From Ficedula albicollis (lineage: Eukaryota > Chordata > Aves > Passeriformes > Muscicapidae): a stretch of DNA of 64,000 bases. The position numbers and the translations under genes are program-made. The stretch lies in the NCBI RefSeq assembly GCF_000247815.1, contig NC_021673.1, forward strand, positions 50,766,543-50,830,542. The letters are read 5' to 3'. Shown piece by piece: positions 47,268-64,000 of the stretch. The notes under the pieces are model-generated. The model was not told where the DNA came from. It made no database searches and saw only the letters and a program-made list of their open reading frames with translations. Each line of letters begins with the position of its first letter. The first letter of the stretch is position 1.

Positions 47268-48403
47268 GCAGTATAAGAGAGTACTCCTCTGAGGAAGCTC
47301 CTGCTGGAGAAAGGATAAGGAAAGGGAATGGAAGTAGGAGGAGGGTTTTCCACTGTCAGCTTCTGTAGGCCTGACAATAAAACCCTTTTGTTCATCTGGA
47401 CAGCACATACAATTCTTATAGACAAGTGTCATTGTTTATTTTCAGTGGATAAATAAGTTTGCTATGGTAGGTGGGCATAGCTGCTTGAAAGTCTGTTATG
47501 GGGACATTACTCAACACCCCTTATCACCCCTGTCTTTCATGCTGTGAGTGGGTTACATCTTCAGTAAGGACATCTTGTTTTTCTAGACCTTAATTGAAAA
47601 ACTTGGCAGAGCATGTTAGAACTGACTTAGGAACTACAAATCTATGTCGCACCAGACTGGTGTTTTTGTGTGTTGGCACAGCTCTCCAAGCACTTCTACG
47701 TGCTCTGTTGTAGGATTTGTTGTTATGAAAAAAGATTCAGCTATCAGAAAAAGAATACAGTGCACAAAGGGTTGGGTACTGACCCATCAGATCGATGGAT
47801 TGACAAGAAAGAACACAAAGATGCTTCTGAAATTTTCAGGCTCTGGTCTCACTGAATCACCCAGAATAAGGAAAATAATTTATCAGTAGCTTACATTTGC
47901 TATAGTTAGACCATAGTGTTCTCTCAGGGTGCACAGAAACAGATGTGAAAGGTGCAATAAATATTTTCACAATCAATTAAAGATGAGATTCTCAGTAGAG
48001 CTTCTCTTCTAAATTTCAGTAGCAGCTAGTTCACGTCCTGGGCCGTGATCTCTCACTCTTCGTGTAAACATTGCTTTGCTTACATAGTGCAATAAGAGAT
48101 TAATATCTTGGGGTCCTTTTAAGTTGAAAAAGTCTGGATAAAGTTACTTATTTCCTCCTATTTCTGGTCATTACTCTTTCATAAGTGTGAAAGCCAATCT
48201 TGCTTTGTACACAGCAGTCAGTAGTGTGTGACCCTGTTATTCACGTTCTGCTAGTCCAGTAGTCCATTAATGGAGAGTAGCACTGAATGTGGGATGCCTG
48301 TGTGATCAACAAATTGCTCTGGCTAATCCTCCATGCACTGCTTTTTAACAACAAATATCAGTCAAGAAATGAGGAAGGCAGTCATGAGAGTTCTGGTTTT
48401 TTT
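47268..48403. other. Unique non-coding sequence
   Basis: Nothing recognised. Confidence 0.5.
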
Positions 48404-48579
48404 CCTAATTTTATAGATTTTAGGAGGTGGGGTTTTTTAATTTATTCTTTCTGCATACAACCTTCATTTTGCTGCACACCTTGAAATGCCTTCCTAATTT
48501 TATAGATTTTAGGAGGTAGGGTTTTTTAATTTATTCTTTCTGCATGCAACCTTCATTTTGCTGCACACCTTGAAATGCT
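48404..48579. repeat. Two-copy tandem duplication, unit 89 bp
   Basis: Copies start at 48404 and 48493 with 'cctaattttatagatttt' and end 'cacaccttgaaatgc'. Two A/G differences separate them over about 87 bp. Confidence 0.93.
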
Positions 48580-49484
48580 GGTGTTTTAATATATATAATA
48601 CTGACTTTTGAGCCAAATACAGAATTTCCTGAAACTTGTTTTGGGGCATGGACATCATCCATGAGGGAAACCAAGCTTAACAGTCCTCAAATCTGTCTTA
48701 AATCAAAAATGAGAAAGATCAGTGGACCTAAGCAGACATTTATTTGCCTTATTGAATGGCTAAGCAGTTGATAGACCTGAGAAACTGGTATGCCACAGGG
48801 AGAAAAGGAACAATACAACTTTTGGTAGGAATTTTTGTTGGAAGTATGGGCAAATTTTATAAAATCTCATGCTTTTTAGAGCAATATATACCCCCTACAG
48901 CAGTGGTTTTATGAATGAAAGATAATGATAATAATTCTAAAGCCTTTCTATCCTGTTAGCAGAATCTGGAGACTGAAAGGACTTACTGGAGGGTCCTCTC
49001 TCCTTTACTGCCCAATATCTACAGTTACTTCAACTTCAGTGTTAGTTTCCGAAGTGTTAGCTAAGTGCCCTACCTTCAACATGGAAAGCTTATATTATTT
49101 GTGTCTGATACTCATCTTACATAAAAGCTGTGTCACAACATTGATATACATTGAATTGGCATGATATTAATTGATTTTTCAGCTCATTGCCGCTTGGTTA
49201 TCAACAAAATGAGAGAATTATAAAGTAACTATGCAAAACATGTGAGCCTCTAATGTTTAATACTGGATGAACTGGCTTCATGCTTGCTGATCTTGTGTAT
49301 GAAAATAATGTTTGGTCACATCCAGCTAAGTAGAAGTTATCTTTTCCTGTGGGATAATGACCTAATTACTCCTGCTTCTAACTGCCACGTCTGACTGATT
49401 ATTTTCTTCAGTGCTGAAAGGAACATTCCCCAGATTTGTCAATGACACCTTGGCTGTCCCTTTGTGTTTTCCAATTTACTCTTT
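48580..49484. other. Unique AT-rich non-coding sequence
   Basis: Nothing recognised. Confidence 0.5.
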
Positions 49485-49573
49485 TCTTTCTTTCTTTCTT
49501 TTTTTTTTTTTTTTTTTTTTTTTTTCCCCTTGGGGGGGGGGGGGGGGGGTTTTTTTTTTTTTTTTTTTTTTTT
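49485..49573. repeat. (TTTC)n, T27, CCCCTT, G18, T24 low-complexity tract
   Basis: A short TTTC tract runs into 27 T, then CCCCTT, 18 G and 24 T. The G18 may be a small version of the long G runs. A poly-T flank also occurs at the 61.5-kb G run, which suggests a common cause in sequencing of T/A homopolymers. Confidence 0.8.
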
Positions 49574-52026
49574 AACAGGTGGGCTATGTTTCCAACCAAT
49601 GGGGAATTTTATTTTAAGGAAAGGTGCTCAAGCAGAGCTGCACAGTGCTGATGTAACACAAAAAGAAGAAGAATCCAAACTAGCCTTGAAGAATTGTTTT
49701 GAAAAATCCTTTTAGGAGATACATGCTCTAGTATCAGAAGAGCTGCGTGCCAGTCCCCTGACTTCTGTAAGAATAAGACCACTGGGACCTCAACAAAAAC
49801 TGCATGACTCCAGTCCACGCGATTCAAAATCATAGAGACTTCACTTTGTAAAGTCTCTTTGCCAGTCATTGCTGTACAGTGTACAGCTACATAAGCACAT
49901 TTGTTAGCTATCCTCACCACTTCACACTTGCCTGTTTAGATTGGTATCAGAACACATCACATCTGGGAAGTCACACCCAGTCACAAAAGAGTTGTGGTCT
50001 CTGCAGTTCTTCACAAGAAAACTTTGGAATGTGTTTCTTGCGTGAAGATCATGGATGGATTTCACTTGTGAGATAGCAATAATAATCCCCTCTCTGGTCT
50101 CTCTTCAAGGCATATCATGTAGTAAAGAGCTGAGCTAATGTTCTCCCCCCGACTCCCTTTCTGAATGCTTTACTCTCTACTGGTGTTTCTACTGTTTTTC
50201 AGTTCCTAATGTGCCAAAGAGAACAGCTCACTTTTGACAGTGAAATCACATTTGCAGGAATTGACAAAAGAAAACATTTGTCCTTATCTTGTTCCTGAAG
50301 ACAACAACTGCCCCAAAATATGCCATCCTCTATATTAGTTTTCTGAGTTGTCCTGTCTCATGTGGATGGATTCTCTCTACACCCTCACATCCCTTTTCTT
50401 CTTTCCTTGGCATGGGACAAGGAGGAGCCATTCAGAAAGATGTACCATTTGCATTATTTATTTATAGCTGAGAGGAAAACAAACGGAGAACTAAGCAAAT
50501 CATGAAAGCAGATTTTCTGCCACATACAAATCAGACTGGAACTGTAACAGCCACCATGCTTAAATCCAAAATACATAGCATTTCAGTGAAGGAATGGGAT
50601 CAGATTAGGGGAGAAAAACATTCAGGTCTAAAGCTTAGCTAAAATGTCTGAAAGAAATAGGAGCTGACATGGATTCCTCCTCTGCAGACAGCTACACCAG
50701 AAAAGAGAAAGCAAAGTGTGGTGCGAGCAAGTGATTCAGGTGTCAGAGAGGGCACTGCTTCTTTTCCTGCACACAACTAAACTAGCACTAGTGCTGCCTT
50801 GGTGGGACAGACACCATGAGAGGATATTTAGACCTGGAAGTGAAACATAATCTCTACTTACAGATGGAGATATTTATGCAGACTGGCCAAAACAGTGTTA
50901 AGATTGAACTGAAGCTAAGATATTTTCTGAAATACTGCCTTTAGCTGTCAAAAATCTCAAGGCAGTGACAGAGATGAGCAAATTATTTTGCCCTCTTTCA
51001 AATTAAATCTTGCACTGCATTTTGGAAACTATATGGGAAAGGGAGTGCAGGTGCAGGGTGACAGAAAAGAATGTAAGAAAAGCAGCTGTGTAAAACTGAA
51101 GCAGATACTGGAGAGCATAAATGACAGGTTAACAGACTAGAAAGACAATAAAGCACAAAGAACATACCAAAGACAGATAGATGCTACATATAAAAAGTTA
51201 GACCAGATTAGAAAATTAATTTTAAAACAGAACAGAAACAATTGGCATTACCTAAATTCTTATCTCTACACTCTGCTCAGCTTGTGATTGTAATTTAAGT
51301 ACCAAATTTGTATGTTGGGGAGGTAGCTGCAAACACAAACCCTAGTTTCTAAATATTTTTGTGACTTGTGATGATTAATGTTGTTTCCTCTAGGGTGCAT
51401 AATCTTTTTTTTTGTTCCCTCCTCCAAGTTCCTTCTTTCCTTTCTTGCTTGAAAGAACCTTTCTGCATTATCTACTTTCTGTGCAGTGTCAGTGAGAAGC
51501 ATATTGTTTATCTATCATGAGGAATTGGCAGAATAGCCAAGTACTGTTACAAGATCCCATAACTTAACGTGTAGTTAGTTACCTGTGTGCATAATCTAGG
51601 TGCACTCCCAGTGCCTGGAGAAGGAATGTACAAACCATTGGTCCACACTGCTCCTACAATTGCCACTGAAATGAACTCTTTTTTGTAAAAGTTCATTATA
51701 TTTAAAGTCAAAATAGAGAGAAATTTCATCCAATTCTGAAAATAAATTTTCCTAGCAAAATGAGAGGTATTTAAATGTAGATTTCTCTTAAGCAAACAAA
51801 TACTTGCAAACTTACTGCTGGATTGTTCACTGAGGAACAGTCCAGCATTTAGTCCCTCAGGCCGCTAATTTTCACCCTTTGAAAAATAAGAATAAATCAA
51901 TATCATTTCACAATTTTACACGTGGCTAAGCTGAAGCAAAGCCTTCACTCCTTGGACAGCATAGATGTAATCAGTGCGGTCGATATGCAGTCTTCAATCA
52001 TGATAAAAGACCTATTTGAATCCTGA
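49574..52026. other. Unique AT-rich non-coding sequence
   Basis: No exon or repeat family recognised. Confidence 0.5.
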
Positions 52027-53462
<1,436 letters not shown>

Positions 53463-55695
53463 GCTGAAGCATCTGTGCTGTAAATGCAGAAGAGCAATGC
53501 AAGAAAGAGTGTACAGAGTGGTTAATCTTTCTTAGAGCTGATTAAGAATTTGACAAAGAGTTTACTTTTTGGAGCATGAGTCATTTTTGGATTAAACTTT
53601 AAACCATAAAATCAATCTTCTGATTGTTTTGTCATTATTCCAGAGGAATGGAGATTTATTTACAGTTGCTTTCATTAAGTGCCTTTACTGTCCTTTCCAC
53701 AAGGTATGACATTTTTCAGAAGCTTACAATAACTTTATGCATGAACCAATATTTCTTCTGAAACACGTGTAAAATGTATTTCCTTACATGATCTATGAAC
53801 TGGACCATGATACTGTGAATCCCATTTCTTAATCCTGATGTTGTCTTAGGCTATAGAGTCTTGGGAAAATCATGCTAAAGATTCTTGTATCTCTCTGGCT
53901 TTTGTGAGAAGGTAGATCTGTGGAAGGGATAGGCTTTTGTTAGAGAAGGGTTGAAAAAATGAATTGGGCTTTTATTTACATAAGTAGTCATTATGCTGGT
54001 GAAGGGCTTGTTATTTGATCTTAATAGCATAAACCTCAGGATTGTTGTGGAGATTGCTTAATTGTTATGTGGCTACAATAACAGTAATACCCATGACATT
54101 TTCTCCTTCTGAAAGGTTTGAAGGAAGTCATGTTTCAGGAAAGATTGCTGTTAAGCAATGGAAAAGAGGACTGTAGTCCCTACCCATAATCAGGCTGTAG
54201 AAAACATGTTGCTAGTGTCCAAAATTTTCTGTCAGGGTTTTTATCTCAGATTCAACATGCAGTGAAAATCTAGACCAAGATATGTGCATCATGTTTACTG
54301 AGCAGATCGAAATGGAGTTCTTTCTTGTGCCAAACTGGAGATTTTTGCTTCTGCAGCTCATATGAGAGAAATATGAATTAGCCTCTACAGGCACATTCAT
54401 TGTCTGTTGGTTTGTACACATGCAACTGACTGCAAGATGAAGATGTTAGTTTCAGAAACAGAACACATTTTTTTATGGATAAGGTGGGAGACTGGCTGTT
54501 GACTGCCCACTCTGTCAATTATCCATATGCAAATCTGAATTGGAGAATATTATTTGGTCTGGGGAATTTTGCTTGAATTTAACACTCGAATATAGCATCA
54601 GGGAAACGCACTAAGAGGAAATTTTTTATTAGACATAGGTTGTATGTTTGTGCATAAGTATTCTATGGTGGTGTTATATATACATTTTATACACTAGCTA
54701 GATGTGGATGAAAATAATACCTTTTAAAGATTTAGTTTCTGGGGTGTTCAGAGGGAAAAAATGGATCAATTTACACAAAGAACATACAGTAACAGCAAAT
54801 CAAACAAACAGTTAAAAAACCTATAAAATTTCTAGCACATTAGGAAAGCATTATGTATCTCATTACACTCAGGCTTTAGGAACAGAGTGAAGAAATGGCT
54901 AATTACACATGCTCAAACAGAGCACTTTGTGCAGATTGGATAGGATAATGAAATTAATCAAGTATACATGTTGAATTAGCTTTCAAAGGTCAGAGAAAAA
55001 TAAGCAGGACATGTGTGAAACTGGTCTTCCCCCAAAAGCAAGTACACTGTACCAAAATTAACGTCTGCATCACGGCACTTTGTCAGCAGTTGACAAGACT
55101 TTCACACATGCTCCTGTCTCCCTAGGTGTATTAAGTCTCCCTTTTTCAGAAAGAACTTACGAAGTAGGGAAAGAAGCATGTGATCCCTTACGAAGGACAT
55201 TTGGAAGTCAACCAAAGAGACCTTGTTATGATTCTTTTTGATAAAATGTTCAATCCTCTGCCCCCAGCCCTGCCGATTAAGAAAACAACATGATAGGCAA
55301 CTTGGCAGAATACTGAATTTGAATGTGTGTGAGACTGCAACACCCCTAACAGCTACTTCTGCTGCTGCTGAGAAGCCAGGAAAAGTCTCTCCCCTATTTG
55401 TACCTATGGGAAATTTAAAGAAGTTTTTTGACTTATGTGCTTTATTGCTTTTGTCACTGACTCAGAAAGTACTTGCTGCCTTAATTTGATTAGAAAGGGA
55501 AGATTTTTTGTAACTTCTCAAATTATGTATCTTGCACATATAATTTTATGTCTTTTCTCAAAAGATCCTCTGCTAATGCAAAAGACTTCTACTTTGTGAC
55601 AAAGTGAGCTTTGCGAAAGTCAAGTTACTATAACAACCAAATATACCTTTTCAATCAGAAACCATGCTTTTATGCTGATATTCCTCTTTCTTTTA
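53463..55695. other. Unique AT-rich non-coding sequence
   Basis: No exon or repeat family recognised. Confidence 0.5.
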
Positions 55696-55940
55696 GAATC
55701 ATAGAATCATTTAGGTTGGAAAGGACCTTTAAGGCAATTAAATCAAATCATTGTATACAAACCACTGTGTTTGTATAAATGCTACATCTACATGTCATTG
55801 AAATACTTAGACTCCACCATTAAATCAAATCATTGTAGTCCACTGTGTTTGTATAAATGCTATATCTACATGTCATTGAAATACTTAGACTCCACTATTT
55901 CTCTGGGCAGCCTGTTCCAAGAGGTGGGATAACACAGACA
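55696..55940 (-). mobile_element. CR1 LINE 3' end with internal tandem duplication
   Basis: The plus-strand start 'agaatcatagaatcatttag' followed by 'gttggaaaggacctttaagg' is the complement of the CR1 3' tip, so the element points left. Further on, 'ctctgggcagcctgttcca' is a standard CR1 3' UTR segment. Within it a unit of about 82 bp starting 'taaatcaaatcattgta' is repeated at 55739 and 55821 with a few differences. A normal CR1 has only one copy, so the duplication occurred after insertion. Confidence 0.9.
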
Positions 55941-57809
55941 GATATTCTTACAGATGAACACCAGCTTTACATAGACTTAAAAGGTTTCAGTTTGTACACA
56001 TATTTGAGAGACAAGCAAGTCATGCAGGCATATTCCTTTCCTCATCTCTACAACTAATATAGAAATGAAAGCAAAAAATAGAAAAAGAAATTTGCATTAA
56101 TTGTTTCTGTACCAAAATGCCTATATTCTTTTTAATATGATCCTTCTGAAAAGCCAGTGAAGAATATTAAGTAGGATCATCATTGGATGAACTGCATTAT
56201 TGATCTTCGTGGCTGGGATCCTACTGTACCTCTCTTTTCCCCTTCAGTGCTGTGGATTCTCAAAGCTGCTGGCAGCTGATGGAAGAAGAGCAGTCTTCAG
56301 ACAACTTTATAAATGTTAGAGGACTAACTGAAGCAATTTTCAAAACAGAGGCATGGATGAAATTGTGTAAATTATCTTCTCCCATTTTCCTCACAAATTG
56401 CTCTCTGAAGTCCTCAAAAGTACTAAGAATTGGACCCTCTAACTGAAATAAGAAGGCACAATGTAGTACAATTTAGTTTATGACTTATCTGTTTGCTAAG
56501 CACAGTTATCTTTTTAACTTTATAATTTGCTGTCTGAAAAAATACCAATAATCTTAGAATTACGTTGTCAAAAATGGAAAAATGGCACAGATGAATGCAC
56601 ACAAAAAGCCACAGCATGCAACCCAGCCTTGAGCCTCTCCAATTCCATCTGTTCTCCCCAAGCAAATTATTACAGTGCGGGCTTTCTACTTAAAGTGCTG
56701 CTGCTGGTGAAAGAAAACAAGCTGGGGTAAACTATTAAGAAAATATCACTATTTTGGCTTTAAGGCCTAAGCAGGGAAAAAATAATTCAGGCTACTCAGA
56801 GATTTTTAAACCTGGAGTTGGTCTTCCCTATTAAATTAATAAGCCTTTCTCCAGAAATCTATTAGAACTTCAGACAAAAAGGTTTTGATGTATACCATAA
56901 TGATTGGTTTGTAAGCTGTTGAAGGCAGCAAGAGTCAAAATACTGGGGAAAAAGTCTGTCCCCCAGGGCTAGTGTGTGCTGGAGAGAAGCTGCTGCAAAT
57001 AACCACTGTGGTACAGGAACTTCCTCATGTTTTCTAAAATGCAGATTGAGACTTGAAAAGCAAAAGTTCCTTTATATGTGCATCACAACATTTTGGATGA
57101 GTTGTTCCATGTTGCTGTGTGTACCTTTGTCGATCTGGACAACGCCCTTCCTTTATAGGTGTGAGAGCAAGGGATTTGGAGGACAAGAAAAAGAATGAAG
57201 AGTTGGGAAAAGGACGGCTGTCATCTTTTTGCTCTGAGGCATTATTAGAGGTCTGAAAGAGAAGCCTATTGCCAGTGGTCAGTCAAGTGAGAGCACATTC
57301 ATTGCTCTGTAAAACAGAAGCAAAACATCTGGCCATATTCAAGACTTTAGGTCTGTCAAGACACTGCATTTCCTGACAACTACACAGAAGAGGAAGAAGG
57401 ACAAGTTTTCATACTGAGTTGACAAAGGAGGTGGGTTTAAAAAAGAGGGAATTTGTAGAATTGTAGAGGGAATGTCTACTGAAGGTAAAAAATGAAAACC
57501 CAGTTGAAATTCTAGCATGTAATAATGCAGAAACAGAGAAGGACTGATAGAGGCATTCAACAGTGATCCCAACAAGACTTTAATAAGCTTCATAATGGAA
57601 ATAAAGAAGTAGTAGAAGTCCTTGATAAGATGCAGGATCCATGTATGCTATTCCATACAGAATGGCAGTTAGTAGGGGTCCTACTTTGAGAAAGGCATTG
57701 TGATTCTTGATTTTGTTGGGAGATACAGAAGGGAAAGGACTTGCTTCTCTGCAATGGATGTGGCAGTCTGTGTGCTCTTCTGACCATTCCTACTCAAGAA
57801 AGATAATTC
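55941..57809. other. Unique AT-rich non-coding sequence
   Basis: No clear repeat or exon. Part of 57.2-57.8 kb could be a decayed upstream portion of the ancient CR1 that follows, but I cannot align it by eye. Confidence 0.45.
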
Positions 57810-58260
57810 ATATTGGAAAGGATAGGAAGCAAGATTACTAGAGTAACAAAGAGAATTCCTTATCTTACAAACAGAGTTTAAAGGGATATGCTTTCTTTAG
57901 ATTTAGCAGTATTAAGGATGAGCAGGGATGGGTGCCATCCATATCCATATCAAGAGAGTAAACACTAGGAAGGATAAAAAAAAACCCATTAAGACAAAGA
58001 ATCATGATGATAAATGAACAAAAGATCTATGCTGTTACTGAGAAAAATTTAGAAATTAGAATAAAGTTTTCAACTGTCAGGGCAATGTGGGAAACCCCTT
58101 CTTGAACGTTTTAAAAAAGGAATTTGATAGGTTTATGAAAGGGATTGATGCTTTGTTGAAGATTGCTGTCCCTGATGGACTGGACTTGCCTGCCTCATGG
58201 CATGTTCTTGGAGTGAATAGATGTGTATGTTATCAAGCTGAAATCTCTTCCCTCCTTATG
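57810..58260 (+). mobile_element. Ancient CR1 LINE 3' portion (reptile-type)
   Basis: Fragments in the right order match old amniote CR1 copies: 'tcatattggaaaggatagga' near the start, then 'aaatttagaaattagaat', 'ttttcaactgtcaggg', 'aaaaaaggaatttgatagg' and 'tttatgaaagggattgatg'. These correspond to the end of ORF2 and what follows. Divergence is far greater than in the CR1 copies at 20.8-21.8 kb. The 64-codon open frame at 58087 lies inside it and is best explained as a leftover of CR1 rather than a host gene. Confidence 0.65.
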
Positions 58261-59668
58261 TTATTTTGGAAGCATGATTGACTGACTAATTAGAGCCAAG
58301 ATAAATAAATTGTATGACCACCACATTCATTTACAGGTGAGATTCCATAAAATCTTGTTTAGCCTTAGACAAAAGCAGACAAATAAGAGGAGGAGATCAG
58401 CTGTACAGAAAAAGAATTTTAAAAGATCAAATGAGACAAGGAAATAGTAGAAAACAAGTTCTTAAGATAAAAGTTTAATAGTAGAAGACAGTGAATCTGA
58501 GAATTCAGAAGTCTTGCTCCTGAGTGTGAAGGCTGAGGAAAGTGATGTAGTGAGTAAGGCCACTCTGTAAGAGTCCACGAAATGAGAAACAGGAAAACAT
58601 ATGAACTGTGGCTACTACTACTCCAGGAAGAAAAAAGCATTGAAAGGATTGACGGTGATGTGAGTGAGGCCCTGAAGCTATGTTGAAGTTGAAACTACCC
58701 TTGTGTAAGAGCAGTTTGATGACAATTTGTGCTTAGGTGAAAACTGAATGAGTTTTGTAGAGGAGGCTCCAGACTGGACTATTTTCTTCATATGGGCTGA
58801 GCTCTTGTGTGGAGTTTCCTTGAAAAAAGTTGACTTCAGAATCAATCTTTGCAGCGACAACAGGTGGCTAATATTAAGTTGGTAAGCCAGACACAGAAGT
58901 CCCCCTAGAAGGTATTATGTTGTATTTGGCAAGATAAGACTGCACTGGTGACTAGTCAGGGAGTAACACTAACATGCCATCTGAGCTACAGGTGTCCTGT
59001 CTTGATTCCCTGGCCTGCATTCCTTAGATATCACAGAGATATCCATGCAAGATATCTTCAAGATGTTCAGAGAACTTGCATCCATCAGGCCCAAAGAGTC
59101 TTAGTGGAGCTGCTGGATGAAGGAGGAGCCAACAGAAACTACAGAGAGCATTATTACATCAGTGACCAGATGGACTTCATCTTCCCTGTGGCCCAGCCTC
59201 AGGTCTGCTGCTTATCAGCACTGCCAGGATTATACTAAATCAGAGAAAGGTGAGTAGATCCCACTGCTGCGGAAGGAAACCATTTAGAGGCTAGTAGCAT
59301 ATGGAAGATGCTGGCAAGAAAAGCAGCTAAGTGTCTTGCCAAGATAGCCCAGTGCATTAAAAGATCCCCAGCTGAATGTGATCAACATCTACTGTGTGTT
59401 GCCAAGACCTCAGTATGCTGAAACGAAGATAAAATGTTACCAGAAAAAGACATTACTGATGGAAGGTACCCGCAGCTGGAAATAACTATCTGAGTACTAG
59501 AGGTAGCTATGTGGAGGAAAAAAGACAGCACACTGGTATTAGTTTCTTACATTTTTGACAGGAATATGCCAGTGGTCCACAAAAATATTGAACAGGATGT
59601 GCTACAAGGGGCAGTTGAAAGATTCGTCTTGCGGTGCTGAATAGACTTGAAAAAGCAGCACAGGAGAT
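58261..59668. other. Unique non-coding sequence, one unexplained frame
   Basis: Mostly unremarkable. A plus-strand frame of about 96 codons (58948-59238) lacks an ATG start (it opens with GTG). Its second half is rich in charged and aromatic residues and is followed by a donor-like 'agaaaggtgagtag' at about 59246. A stop before that donor argues against a simple coding exon. Not identified. Confidence 0.35.
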
Positions 59669-59867
59669 TTGTAGATTATTAATATTATTAATATATTAAT
59701 ATTAATAATAATATATAATATATGCAATATATTATATGTAATATAATATGATATATACAATAATAAAATATGATAATAATTAATGATATATAATATATTA
59801 ATAATATAGTAGTGTTAATATTCTTAATAATTAATTACTATTATTAATATATTAATATTGTAGATTA
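59669..59867. repeat. AT-only palindromic block between 10-bp direct repeats
   Basis: Between two copies of 'ttgtagatta' (59669-59678 and 59858-59867) lies about 180 bp made almost only of TAAT/ATTA/ATAT motifs, with many short inverted repeats such as 'attaatatattaat'. Such tracts can extrude as cruciforms. The direct repeats look like a duplicated site around an expanded or inserted AT tract. Confidence 0.8.

Positions 59868-64000
<4,133 letters not shown>

Overview
This is a vertebrate nuclear window, almost certainly avian and probably passerine. The evidence is the set of retroposons. There are several CR1 LINE 3' ends in both orientations, and one short minus-strand SINE near 6.9 kb has a head that reads as a degenerate tRNA-Ile joined to a CR1-like tail, the arrangement of the passerine TguSINE family. 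Endogenous-retrovirus LTRs are also present, two of them with 5-bp target-site duplications, along with older amniote-wide fossils (a MIR/L2-type tail and an ancient CR1). The unique sequence is AT-rich with no CpG-island-like unique DNA. I found no convincing host protein-coding exon, rRNA, functional tRNA or bacterial-type feature. The window is best read as intergenic or deep intronic.

Layout. 0-6.8 kb: unique AT-rich DNA with a MIR/L2-type fossil, a 580-base N gap and a 237-base G run. 6.8-17.2 kb: a tRNA-Ile SINE, a CR1 tip and several two-copy tandem duplications, ending in a nested duplication at 16.8-17.1 kb. 20.8-21.8 kb: two CR1 3' ends arranged tail to tail. 26.1-26.8 kb: a solo LTR on the minus strand with TSD acaca, interrupted by a G run. 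27.4-28.1 kb: a G run joined to about 180 perfect TAA units. 29.9-31.3 kb: a second LTR type. 33.9-34.3 kb: 126 perfect TAC units. 38.4-39.3 kb: unusually long open frames on both strands, unidentified. 40.3-41.5 kb: CCCTTT/CCCTTG/CCCTG arrays split by an 895-base G run. 42.5-42.8 kb: a foldback element with 67-bp inverted arms. 43.6 and 47.1 kb: LTR fragments. 52.0-53.5 kb: a plus-strand solo LTR with TSD ggaag, related to the 26-kb copy and containing a 1177-base G run. 55.7 kb: a CR1 tip with an internal duplication. 57.8-58.3 kb: an ancient CR1. 59.7 kb: an AT palindromic block. 60.8-61.6 kb: a 745-base G run plus 62 Ts.

The main caution is quality. Six long G runs total 3520 bases (5.5% of the window). 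They are most likely sequencing or gap-filling artefacts: all are G on the plus strand, and they interrupt the same LTR family in two copies of opposite orientation at different internal positions. Long reading frames crossing them (poly-Gly, poly-Pro), and those in the TAA and TAC arrays (poly-Tyr, poly-Leu, poly-Val), are not genes.

I did not find an undescribed biological system. The items most worth a second look are the foldback element, the nearly identical inverted solo LTR pair, the concentration of 50-90 bp two-copy duplications, the long antisense open frames at 38.4-39.3 kb, and the 31-bp contig-end duplication at the N gap.
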